Assembly (NCBI GenBank): GCA_044360485.1
Contig: JBIKKG010000215.1
Coordinates: forward strand, 1-6,217
DNA from: UBA4615 sp044360485
GTDB lineage: Bacteria; Pseudomonadota; Gammaproteobacteria; Burkholderiales; Burkholderiaceae_E
DNA length: 6,217 nt
Direction: 5' to 3'
The notes beneath the pieces were generated by a model. It was given only the letters and a program-made list of their open reading frames with translations, had not been told where the DNA came from and made no database searches. Shown here in pieces: positions 1-6,217 of the stretch (positions are counted from its first letter, which is position 1; the number at the start of each line of letters is the position of its first letter). Position numbers and translations under genes: made by a program.

Positions 1-214
1 CGATGGAAAAACTCCCCGACTTCACAATCCCCTCATCGAGGCTCCAGCCTTCGTTGCGGGTGTACTGGAAATACAAGTCGGCGTAATCGACGCGATGCCG
101 AAACACCTCGCCAAGTGCCGTCGACAGACTGGACTCGTCCAGGTCGAAGGGTTCAAGCAGCAGGCCGCGGGCCAGAGCCAGGCGGGACAGCGAAGGATCT
201 GCGACAGTATTCAT
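1..214 (-). CDS. tldD: TldD metalloprotease subunit, N-terminal part (gene runs off the left edge)
   Basis: This is the first 71 codons of tldD, read leftwards from the ATG at 214-212; the rest lies outside the window. TldD pairs with TldE (PmbA) to form a cytoplasmic zinc metalloprotease that trims unfolded peptides; in E. coli it matures microcin B17 and helps degrade the CcdA antitoxin. The visible part carries the family's N-terminal signature: a leader helix, then VDYADLYFQ at residues 42-50 and DEGIVKSGSFSI at 60-71, which align with LDYGDLYFQ and the following LEDRIIKDGSYNI-like stretch in E. coli TldD. The HExxxH zinc motif lies beyond the edge and could not be checked. The gene starts 50 bases after the nitrilase-family gene on the same strand, so the two are probably cotranscribed. 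No strong Shine-Dalgarno sequence precedes the start. Identity is confident; completeness is unknown. Confidence 0.93.
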   Translation of the reverse strand, partial: MNTVADPSLSRLALARGLLLEPFDLDESSLSTALGEVFRHRVDYADLYFQYTRNEGWSLDEGIVKSGSFSI

Positions 215-231
215 GGGGCGAGTCTATCTCA

Positions 232-256
232 GGGTCAATGGGCTCAATGGGCTCAC
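232..256. repeat. Short 9-bp tandem repeat between the nitrilase gene and tldD
   Basis: TCAATGGGC occurs twice in perfect tandem and is followed by a further TCA at 235-255. Including flanking bases, there are three related units starting with GGG (232-239, 240-248 and 249-256). The repeat lies in the 50-base gap, about 20-40 bases upstream of the tldD start. It may be a slippage tract with no function; a role in tldD translation is only conjecture. Confidence 0.5.
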
Positions 257-264
257 ACAGCGCG

Positions 265-1101
265 TTACATGGTCCGATGAGTCAGCGCAGGCAGTTGCGA
301 TCGGACCTCGGCCAGGCGTGCCCCCGACAGCTCGCCGGCCACGATCCCTTCGCCTTCGGGCAGGCAGGCCAGCACCTCGCCCCAGGGATCAATGAGCAGG
401 CTGTGACCCCAGGTGCGGCGACCGTTGGCATGCAGGCCGCCTTGCGCGGGTGCCAGCACATAGCACTGGTTTTCGATCGCGCGGGCACGCAGCAGGATTT
501 CCCAGTGTGCCTGGCCAGTCCCGTAAGTGAACGCCGAGGGCACGACAATCAGGTCCACCGTACCCAATGCGCGGTAGTACTCGGGAAAACGGACGTCATA
601 GCAGACCGACAGGCCCACACGCCACGCACGCTCACCGGCGGCAGGCTGCACATCGCAGACTACGGGCGTGCGCCCTGGCGCAATGGTGGCGGATTCATCG
701 AACTTCTCCTCGCCGCGGCGCAGCCCGAACAGATGCACCTTGTCGTAGCGGGCAGCGAGCGTCCCATCAGGCTGGTGAACCAGACACGCATTCCAGATGC
801 GCCGTGGCTCAGGCGAAGCCAGGGGGACCGTTCCGCCAATCAGCCAGACATTCGCCTCGCGCGCCGTGTCGGCGAGAAAGCGCTGAATCGGCCCCTCGCC
901 CGGCGATTCCTTCACGCCCACCTTGTCGGTATCGCGCTGACCCATCAGACAGAAGAATTCAGGCAGCACGACCAGCTTGGCGCCCTGGGCGGCCGCCTGC
1001 AGGATCAGACGGTGGGCACTGTCCAGATTGGCCTGGACGGTCGTGGCCGACACCATCTGAATGGCAGCCAGCGGTAATCGGTCGACAAGGGGTTCAGTCA
1101 T
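265..1101 (-). CDS. Carbon-nitrogen hydrolase of the Nit type (nitrilase superfamily)
   Basis: This is a complete 278-residue cytoplasmic amidase of the nitrilase superfamily, read from the ATG at 1101-1099 to the TAA at 267-265. All three catalytic residues are visible: Glu48 in VVLPEFF (44-50), Lys121 in YDKVHLF (119-125) and Cys167 in SVCYDVRFPEYYRAL (165-179). The blocks AHWEILLRARAIENQCYV (198-215) and GRRTWGHSLLIDPWGE (227-242) are typical of the Nit branch, whose studied members hydrolyse deaminated glutathione to alpha-ketoglutarate and cysteinylglycine. That substrate is inferred from the family; a related omega-amide or another amide cannot be excluded. Length fits the family (about 260-290). 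The stretch after HLF reads GLRRGEEKFDES, which differs from the DVDLPGG form in enzymes such as E. coli YbeM and resembles betaproteobacterial members. It lies 94 bases after yhdP and 50 before tldD, on the same strand. No clear Shine-Dalgarno sequence precedes the start, but the conserved PLAAIQM strand at 10-16 rules out a much later one. Confidence 0.93.
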   Translation of the reverse strand: MTEPLVDRLPLAAIQMVSATTVQANLDSAHRLILQAAAQGAKLVVLPEFFCLMGQRDTDKVGVKESPGEGPIQRFLADTAREANVWLIGGTVPLASPEPRRIWNACLVHQPDGTLAARYDKVHLFGLRRGEEKFDESATIAPGRTPVVCDVQPAAGERAWRVGLSVCYDVRFPEYYRALGTVDLIVVPSAFTYGTGQAHWEILLRARAIENQCYVLAPAQGGLHANGRRTWGHSLLIDPWGEVLACLPEGEGIVAGELSGARLAEVRSQLPALTHRTM

Positions 1102-1130
1102 GGTTCGGTTCAGAGACGATCAAACGGTGT

Positions 1131-1155
1131 TCGCACAGCGTAGCACCCGCTGCGA
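1131..1155 (-). other. Possible RNA hairpin in the yhdP-nitrilase gap
   Basis: CAGCG at 1136-1140 is complementary to CGCTG at 1148-1152, with a 7-base loop. The outer TCGCA (1131-1135) and TGCGA (1151-1155) are also complementary, so two overlapping pairings are possible. On the minus-strand transcript this would form about 90 bases from nothing else of note, midway between the yhdP stop and the nitrilase start. No run of U follows, so it is not a standard intrinsic terminator. It could be an mRNA-processing or stability element, or chance in GC-rich DNA. Confidence 0.3.
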
Positions 1156-1195
1156 GACCGACCACGGCATGGGCTCACCACTGCTACGGACAGCG

Positions 1196-4100
1196 TCAGG
1201 GCTGCATTCCGGCGTCCAGTGCGGCCGGTGGGCGTCGGGTCCGTTCGCTGACCATCGGATCAGACCATGAGCCGGTGATCTCCACATCAAAGCCCAGCGC
1301 ATCCTGCAAGGGCTTGCGCAACACGTACTGCGCCGCCAGCGAGCCGATGCCGACGATCGGGTTGATCATGGCACCGACTGCGATGGAAGCCAGGCCGGCA
1401 TCCAGCTCAGGCGTCACATGCACACGCAGGTCTTGGGTTTCGCGCTTCAGATCGGCCATGCCGCTGAGCGAGACTTGCGCTTGCGGACCACTCATCTGCA
1501 AGGCATCGGTGCGAGCGATGCCGGATGCAATGCGGATGTCTCCGCCAATCGCATCGAACGCGAACCCTTGGCCGAACACGCGACTGAGGTCGCCGCTCAG
1601 CAGTCGCTGCAGCGACTGCAGATTGAGCACAGCGATCAGACGCGCCGGACCGGGATCGATGCGCAAAAACGCGCCATCGGCAAGATCCAGGCGCAGGTCT
1701 CCTTCGAGCGTGGGCAGATCAATCGCCAGCGGCGAGCCATGCCAGTTCACGCTTCCGTCCAGGCGGCCCTGCCCGCCCTGCAGGGCGTCGCGGATGCCCA
1801 CGCGCTCCAGGAGCCCGCCGGCATCGCGCACGCTGAGTTCCAGATTCAATGACGTGGTACGCGCAGGCTCCTGCCTGGCCTCCTGAGCGGCAGAGGACCC
1901 CTGGGCACCGGGGCTTCGGAATGACCAGCTGCCATCCGCGTCCAGCCTGGCCTGTGGATTGTCGATGCGCAACTGGTGCAGCCTCCAGACCGGTTGTTCG
2001 ACGGTACCTTCATTGGCTGCCGACAGGGTCATTCGCCCGACCGGCACCCGACCCAACACCAGCTCTTCGACGCTCACCTCCAGCGCAGGCAATTGCTCAG
2101 GTGCACCAGAAAGAACGGATTCGAGTTCACCCTCACGCGAACGCGTCAGCTCCAGCCGATCGAAACGTGCCGTCAGGGTACCGATACGCTCGCCAGGCCG
2201 CGCGTCGAGCCAATTGAAATGGCCGACAATCTCGCGCGCGGCAATATTGGCGCTCCAGCGGCCCTCGCCCCGCGACGCCCCCAACACCACCTCATGCAGC
2301 TCGCGTCCGCCGATACGCAGATCGTCGGCCACCACCGAGACCAGGTCCGGCACGAGTGCCATGCCCGGCACCACTGCGTCACCGGCATCACGCTGCATGC
2401 GTTCCAGCTCGCCATCAGTGAGCAGGGCACGCCAGGCGTCGAAATCGAGCTCAGGCGTGCGCACCAGCACCGACAAGCCCGCGTCACGCAACACCGGTTC
2501 GTCACCGACCGCAAAACCGGCGCGCCGAATCAGCAGACGTTCAGTGCCCGGGTCGCGATCGCGCTCAAGCACCAGGGCGATCTGGTCGCGCAGGCGCACA
2601 TCCAGTTTGTCGCCCATCGGACGGGCGTCCAAGGCCGCAGGCGCCCTGGGTTCAGACACCACCCTCAGGGGCCAGGGCTCATCGGCCGCTTTGGTGAACG
2701 GTGCAGGCAGTGCACTGGACAAGCCGACCAGGTCCGACTCGAGCGAGAGCGTCGAGGCACGCCCTTCGACCGCCACCTTGGCCGTGTAGCGGGCGCGGCC
2801 CTCCAGACGCCGCGTCAGGGGATTGTCGACCAGCCTGCGCATACCCTGCGCATCGATCGCGCCCTGCGCGGCCAGGCTCATCCGTCCCGACGGATCCGCC
2901 TGGCCGTCCACCCGAATCGGTCCGCCCAGCAACTGACCTTGAAGCCCGGAAAATTCGATCCCCACCTCCGAAAAGCCCAAGCGCCCGGTCACGTTCGTGA
3001 ACGGCGGCAAAGTGCGATCAACACGCACGTCATTGCCTGTGAAGTCGACGCTGCCCTGAACCTTCGTCGCAGACAGTTGTGCAAGGGGCAGCGCCAACGA
3101 CAGGCCCAGCTTCGCCTCGCCTGTCACACGTAAATCGCGGGTATGCCTCGACACGGTGTTTTGCAGGGGACTGTCATCCACAAACTGCAGCATGTCGGTT
3201 GCCGCGCCGGCACCCCGCCCGTCGATCAGCAGGAGCGGTTCCCGATATTCAGCGATCCGTGCGCGAACCTCGCTCAGCTTGACGTTGCCGGTCATGGCTG
3301 AATGCGCCTGGATGCTGAAGCCGCCACGCGAAAAATCCAGGTCGGCTTGGATCTGATCGATCTCAGGCCACTGCGGGGAAAACGCCAGCGTGGCGTCACG
3401 CAGCCGCCCAGCAATGCGAAACCGACCGAGTGCCGGATCGCGAAACGGAAAGTCCTTCAGATCGCCTTCCACGTCCACGATCAGGTCTTCGCCTACACCT
3501 TCTCTCAAGGCTCCGGCAACCCATTCGCGCGTCCGCACAGGAATACCCAGTGGCAGGTACCGGGCCACCCTGGGTGCCTGGACGCGATCGAACCGACCGG
3601 TCAACTGGAGGTGCCCGGGGCCGGAAGCCGTGCGGCGCCAATGCCCTGCGAACTGTCCGCGCACATCGGCATTGGCGACCTCAAGGTTGGGCACCTGCAC
3701 TTGCCATACGGTGTTGCCTCGCACGGTTTGTCTGGACCACTGCAGTTCGGCGCGTAATTGACCCAACAAAAGATCAGGCTCTGCGAACACCCTGGGCAGC
3801 GACACGACCGCCCCCTGTCCCTGCAGCTTGACCGAGCCCTGCGATGGCGTGGCCTGCAGGCTTCCGGAAAGATTCGAGAACTCAGGCAGTGCGGGCTGCA
3901 TGCTGGGCTGGACTTGCATCGACAGTCGTTCAAAGTCTGCGCGCGCCGTCCATGCCGCGGGCTCGCCCGCAGCGTTTGCTCCCCTCGCCGCGCGCCAGCC
4001 GAGCGCCACCTCGCTCAGTCGGCCACGCAGATCGATGGGGCGCACCATCTGAGCGACGGCATCGGGTAGCGGCAGGCGCTTGGCAAACGCCAAAACCGGG

Positions 4101-5200
4101 GCGACCTCAAACGGCGCCACCTCGAGCTGCAGGCGCTGCGCAACCGGCACCGGCGAACCATCAAACCGTGCAGTGCCCCGACCGCTCAATAAAACACCCG
4201 ATACATCCGTCAGCACCGCGCGTTCGAGCGTGAGTTCGTATCCACCGGTTGCGCTGGCATGGAGCTCGCCTTCGCCCTCCAGCGCCTTCAGGGACGCCCT
4301 GCCCCGCTGCCATGCGACAGCAGGCCGTGCGGCTGCAAATTTGAGCCGGGTGTCCTGGATGCGCCCGTCGCGAAAGCGCATCCAGAACATCTCATCGATC
4401 ACGCCTTGCGCCGAAACGCGTGCCCGAGACAGCGGTCTCGACAAGCCGGCCACGATCTGCACCAAAGGCTCGAGCTGCACGCCGTGCATTGACAGGTGCA
4501 GCTCTCCGTCCCATTGACGCCAATCAGGTCGACGCGAAAAAGCCGGTCGATCGAAAGCCAGGGCGAGCGCGGCCGAGGCATTGCCGGTCAGGGGGTGATC
4601 GCTGCGAGCACTGAACTCATGATGTCGCCCCTGGTTGCGCAGGTCCAGACTCAACGCTGACAGTTCGCGATCGGGCCAGGCATGGCGCGCGTCGTGCAAG
4701 ACAATGGTGGCCCCGCGCGCAGAAAGCGCACCCTGGCTCATCAGCCAGTTCAGCAGCGGCTCATTGATCTTGCCGTCGTCGGGCAGCAGAAAGCCTGCGA
4801 ATTGCATGCGTCCGTTGGCCAGACGCTCAAATTCCACGCGAGGTGCCTGCAGGTGCAGTTCGGCCAGACGTGGTGCGCCCTGCAGGACCGAGCGCCAGGA
4901 CAAGCGCAGCCGAATGGATTCGGCTTGCAGTCGGGGGCGGCCATCCTGACCATCAAGGCGCACCTGATCCAATTGCAGCGTGGGATGCAGGCCTTGCCAG
5001 CCGGGGCGAAGGACCCCAATGGCCAGCGGGCGCCCGATCGCGCGCTCCGTGTAGGCCACGATCTCAGGGCGCCAATCGGCCAGGCGCGGCCAGATCAGAT
5101 GGCGCACGGCCAGATACCCCAAACATGCGGCGCACAGCACGCTTGCAAGGGTGAGCAGCAACCAGTGATTGAGCCGTGAAGGACGCGGCGTGACAGGCAT
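1196..5200 (-). CDS. yhdP: YhdP-family AsmA-like envelope protein (inner-membrane anchored, probable phospholipid transport)
   Basis: This is a complete 1334-residue protein of the YhdP (TIGR02099 / DUF3971) family; E. coli YhdP is about 1266 residues. In E. coli, YhdP works with TamB and YdbH as a large AsmA-like bridge thought to carry phospholipids from the inner to the outer membrane. One hydrophobic segment at about residues 13-32, after a short basic N-terminus, anchors it in the inner membrane; the rest should lie in the periplasm as long beta-rich repeats. Family landmarks are clear: ADWRPEIVAYTERAIGRPL just after the anchor, then near the C-terminus PGPARL (1183-1188), VLNLQSL (1191-1197), ETQDL (1254-1258) and ITGSWSDP (1308-1315). 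The start chosen is the ATG at 5200-5198, the first in-frame ATG. A TTG at 5236-5234 would add 12 residues, but it has no ribosome-binding site and would lengthen the cytoplasmic tail beyond the usual form. The gene ends with TGA at 1198-1196. It probably heads a yhdP-nitrilase-tldD transcription unit and is divergent from glnE. The fold and transport role are inferred from the family. Confidence 0.94.
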   Translation of the reverse strand: MPVTPRPSRLNHWLLLTLASVLCAACLGYLAVRHLIWPRLADWRPEIVAYTERAIGRPLAIGVLRPGWQGLHPTLQLDQVRLDGQDGRPRLQAESIRLRLSWRSVLQGAPRLAELHLQAPRVEFERLANGRMQFAGFLLPDDGKINEPLLNWLMSQGALSARGATIVLHDARHAWPDRELSALSLDLRNQGRHHEFSARSDHPLTGNASAALALAFDRPAFSRRPDWRQWDGELHLSMHGVQLEPLVQIVAGLSRPLSRARVSAQGVIDEMFWMRFRDGRIQDTRLKFAAARPAVAWQRGRASLKALEGEGELHASATGGYELTLERAVLTDVSGVLLSGRGTARFDGSPVPVAQRLQLEVAPFEVAPVLAFAKRLPLPDAVAQMVRPIDLRGRLSEVALGWRAARGANAAGEPAAWTARADFERLSMQVQPSMQPALPEFSNLSGSLQATPSQGSVKLQGQGAVVSLPRVFAEPDLLLGQLRAELQWSRQTVRGNTVWQVQVPNLEVANADVRGQFAGHWRRTASGPGHLQLTGRFDRVQAPRVARYLPLGIPVRTREWVAGALREGVGEDLIVDVEGDLKDFPFRDPALGRFRIAGRLRDATLAFSPQWPEIDQIQADLDFSRGGFSIQAHSAMTGNVKLSEVRARIAEYREPLLLIDGRGAGAATDMLQFVDDSPLQNTVSRHTRDLRVTGEAKLGLSLALPLAQLSATKVQGSVDFTGNDVRVDRTLPPFTNVTGRLGFSEVGIEFSGLQGQLLGGPIRVDGQADPSGRMSLAAQGAIDAQGMRRLVDNPLTRRLEGRARYTAKVAVEGRASTLSLESDLVGLSSALPAPFTKAADEPWPLRVVSEPRAPAALDARPMGDKLDVRLRDQIALVLERDRDPGTERLLIRRAGFAVGDEPVLRDAGLSVLVRTPELDFDAWRALLTDGELERMQRDAGDAVVPGMALVPDLVSVVADDLRIGGRELHEVVLGASRGEGRWSANIAAREIVGHFNWLDARPGERIGTLTARFDRLELTRSREGELESVLSGAPEQLPALEVSVEELVLGRVPVGRMTLSAANEGTVEQPVWRLHQLRIDNPQARLDADGSWSFRSPGAQGSSAAQEARQEPARTTSLNLELSVRDAGGLLERVGIRDALQGGQGRLDGSVNWHGSPLAIDLPTLEGDLRLDLADGAFLRIDPGPARLIAVLNLQSLQRLLSGDLSRVFGQGFAFDAIGGDIRIASGIARTDALQMSGPQAQVSLSGMADLKRETQDLRVHVTPELDAGLASIAVGAMINPIVGIGSLAAQYVLRKPLQDALGFDVEITGSWSDPMVSERTRRPPAALDAGMQP

Positions 5201-5308
5201 CGTCTTGCTTCGCAGCCAGGGTTCGCGGGACGTCAAGGCGGCGCATGACCGCCATCGGCCCGACGTCCGATCGACTGTAGCATAGGGGTCACCCTCTTCG
5301 CCTTTGCC
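5201..5308. promoter_or_regulatory. Divergent control region between yhdP and glnE
   Basis: This 108-base gap is the only non-coding DNA between the two divergent starts, so promoters for both genes should lie here or just inside the genes. The one less GC-rich spot is at 5276-5284. On the minus strand it reads TATGCT (5284-5279) and on the plus strand TAGCAT (5278-5283); each matches the -10 consensus at four of six positions. No convincing -35 element was found for either. If the minus-strand box is real, the yhdP leader would be about 70 bases. No Shine-Dalgarno sequence is evident before glnE: AGGGG at 5284-5288 is about 20 bases from the ATG, which is too far. The region's role is secure by position; the boxes are weak guesses. 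Confidence 0.45.
5254..5271. repeat. Small inverted repeat in the divergent region (possible operator)
   Basis: ATCGG at 5254-5258 and CCGAT at 5267-5271 form a perfect inverted repeat with an 8-base spacer, near the middle of the yhdP-glnE gap. The 18-base dyad has the size of a typical dimeric regulator site and sits just downstream of the weak -10-like box on the yhdP side. Arms of five bases can easily arise by chance in DNA of this composition, and no known operator was recognised. Confidence 0.2.
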
Positions 5309-6217
5309 ATGACCCCGTCCATCGACGTCCGCTCCGTGTCGCCCTGGTATGCCCGCACCCGCGAGGCCCTCGAGCGGCGGTTACCTGCCGTGGCCGCACT
5401 GCTGGACCCGCTGACCCAACAGCCCATCGACGCTCAGGCCATCGCCCACTGCTGGCAAACCGTCTCAACCTTATCGGGCCTGCCTCCCGATTCCGACCCT
5501 GCGGCTGACCCGGGACCTGCGCTGCGTCGGACTCGCCAATTGCTCCTGCTGGCCCTGATCGAACGCGATGTGCGCCAGCAGGCCAGTCTGGCGGAAGTCT
5601 GCGGCGCCATCAGCGAGTGGGCGCGCCGCTCCTTGAACATTGCGTTGCGCGCCATTGCAGCCGATCTCGTGTCTGTGCATGGCCTGCCACTGGATGCGCA
5701 AGGTCAACCTCAGGACCTCCTGGTGGTGGGCATGGGCAAGCTCGGCGGCGATGAACTGAATGTCTCATCGGACGTGGACGTGGTGTTCGTGCATCGCGAT
5801 ACCGGGCAGACCCGCGGCAATGCCGAGGGCCGCGGGGTGATTGCCTCGAGTGAATTTTTTCATCGGGCCGCCAGACGACTGTGCGGCATGTTGTCGGATC
5901 AGACTGAAGACGGATTCGTGTTTCGGGTGGATACCCGCCTGCGCCCGAATGGCGACTCCGGCCCGCTGGTGGTCACGCTGCCCATGCTCGAGCAGTACTT
6001 TTACGATCAGGGCCGCGAGTGGGAGCGCTTTGCCTGGCTCAAGGCATGCGTGGTGGCAGACTCTGGCCTGACTGGCAACGACACACGCTTATCCGACGAG
6101 GGTGCGCTGCGAGAAATCGTCGAGCCCTTCGTGTTTCGACGTTATCTGGATTTCGCAGCGATCGATGCCATGCGCAACCTGCACGGCATGATCCGGGCCG
6201 AAGCCACCCGGCGTGAC
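5309..6217 (+). CDS. glnE: Glutamine synthetase adenylyltransferase/deadenylase GlnE, N-terminal third (runs off the right edge)
   Basis: This is the first 303 codons of glnE, open to the window end; the full protein is usually about 900-950 residues. GlnE adds AMP to, and removes it from, glutamine synthetase in the cytoplasm, under control of the PII protein and glutamine, and so tunes ammonia assimilation. The part seen includes the N-terminal nucleotidyltransferase centre, which carries the deadenylylating activity in E. coli. GMGKLGGDELNVSSDVDVVF (141-160) holds the metal-binding pair Asp155 and Asp157. FRVDTRLRPNGDSGPL (205-220) supplies the third acidic residue, Asp208, and QGREWERFAWLKA (234-246) is the following conserved block. 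All key residues seen are intact. The ATG at 5309-5311 was chosen because it is the only nearby ATG and gives a normal-length lead into the first helices; the frame is also open upstream, and no good ribosome-binding site marks it. glnE is divergent from yhdP, an order I recall for several Burkholderiales. Confidence 0.97.
   Translation, partial: MTPSIDVRSVSPWYARTREALERRLPAVAALLDPLTQQPIDAQAIAHCWQTVSTLSGLPPDSDPAADPGPALRRTRQLLLLALIERDVRQQASLAEVCGAISEWARRSLNIALRAIAADLVSVHGLPLDAQGQPQDLLVVGMGKLGGDELNVSSDVDVVFVHRDTGQTRGNAEGRGVIASSEFFHRAARRLCGMLSDQTEDGFVFRVDTRLRPNGDSGPLVVTLPMLEQYFYDQGREWERFAWLKACVVADSGLTGNDTRLSDEGALREIVEPFVFRRYLDFAAIDAMRNLHGMIRAEATRRD

Noticed and set aside
115..1077. Plus-strand open frame of 320 codons antisense to tldD and the nitrilase gene
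   Set aside because: The opposite strand encodes conserved catalytic motifs over the same range; the translated sequence is low in order and has no family signature.
1102..1195. Separate promoter or intrinsic terminator between yhdP and the nitrilase gene
   Set aside because: The best -10-like match (TACGCT on the minus strand) is poor with no -35 element, and the hairpin lacks a U run.
567..1886. Long plus-strand open frame of 439 codons, antisense to the nitrilase gene start and the yhdP end
   Set aside because: The product is rich in Arg, Pro and Ser with no recognisable domain. It runs opposite two well-supported genes and is the usual by-product of GC-rich codon use on the other strand.
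1976..3133. Plus-strand open frame of 385 codons antisense to yhdP, and similar shorter ones up to 5179
   Set aside because: They mirror the yhdP reading frame, contain Arg/His/Gln-rich composition without domains, and have no ribosome-binding sites or operon context.
5099..5165. Possible lipoprotein signal at the YhdP N-terminus (hydrophobic stretch with VLCAACLG)
   Set aside because: The residue three before the second Cys is Cys and the one before the first is Leu, so neither fits the lipobox; the family uses a plain N-terminal membrane anchor.
5201..5236. TTG start at 5236 that would make YhdP 1346 residues
   Set aside because: It has no Shine-Dalgarno sequence and the extra 12 residues have no counterpart that I recall in the family; the first in-frame ATG, at 5200, gives the usual short basic tail before the anchor.
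1..6217. An undescribed defence, mobile or secretion system
   Set aside because: All coding space is taken by four recognised housekeeping families. No insertion-sequence ends, repeats array, tRNA, phage gene or shift in composition was seen.

Overview
The window looks like an ordinary chromosomal stretch from a GC-rich betaproteobacterium, most likely of the Burkholderiales. This rests on the high GC content, on the sequence style of GlnE and the nitrilase-family enzyme, and on the gene order glnE / yhdP / nitrilase / tldD. The exact genus cannot be told from the sequence. Coding density is very high: four genes, two of them cut by the window edges, with only 50, 94 and 108 bases between them. 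No RNA gene, mobile element, CRISPR array, integration site or horizontally acquired island was seen.

Layout from left to right. Positions 1-214 (minus strand) hold the first 71 codons of tldD, a subunit of the TldD/TldE metalloprotease. Positions 265-1101 (minus) encode a complete 278-residue carbon-nitrogen hydrolase of the Nit type with an intact Glu-Lys-Cys triad. Positions 1196-5200 (minus) encode a complete 1334-residue YhdP-family, AsmA-like giant envelope protein with one N-terminal membrane anchor. Positions 5309-6217 (plus) hold the first 303 codons of glnE, the glutamine synthetase adenylyltransferase, including its N-terminal nucleotidyltransferase centre. The short gap at 5201-5308 must carry the control signals for both divergent genes.

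The three minus-strand genes are read yhdP, then the nitrilase, then tldD, and probably form one transcription unit. yhdP and tldD are also neighbours in enterobacteria. The inferred themes are outer-membrane lipid supply (YhdP), small-molecule amide hydrolysis (Nit) and peptide or protein processing (TldD). GlnE belongs to nitrogen regulation and probably has no functional tie to the others beyond position.

No previously undescribed system was found. The points worth a second look are modest: a short tandem repeat just before tldD, a hairpin in the yhdP-nitrilase gap, a small inverted repeat in the divergent promoter region, the lack of good ribosome-binding sites before all four starts, and the conserved but unexplained neighbourhood of the three minus-strand genes.
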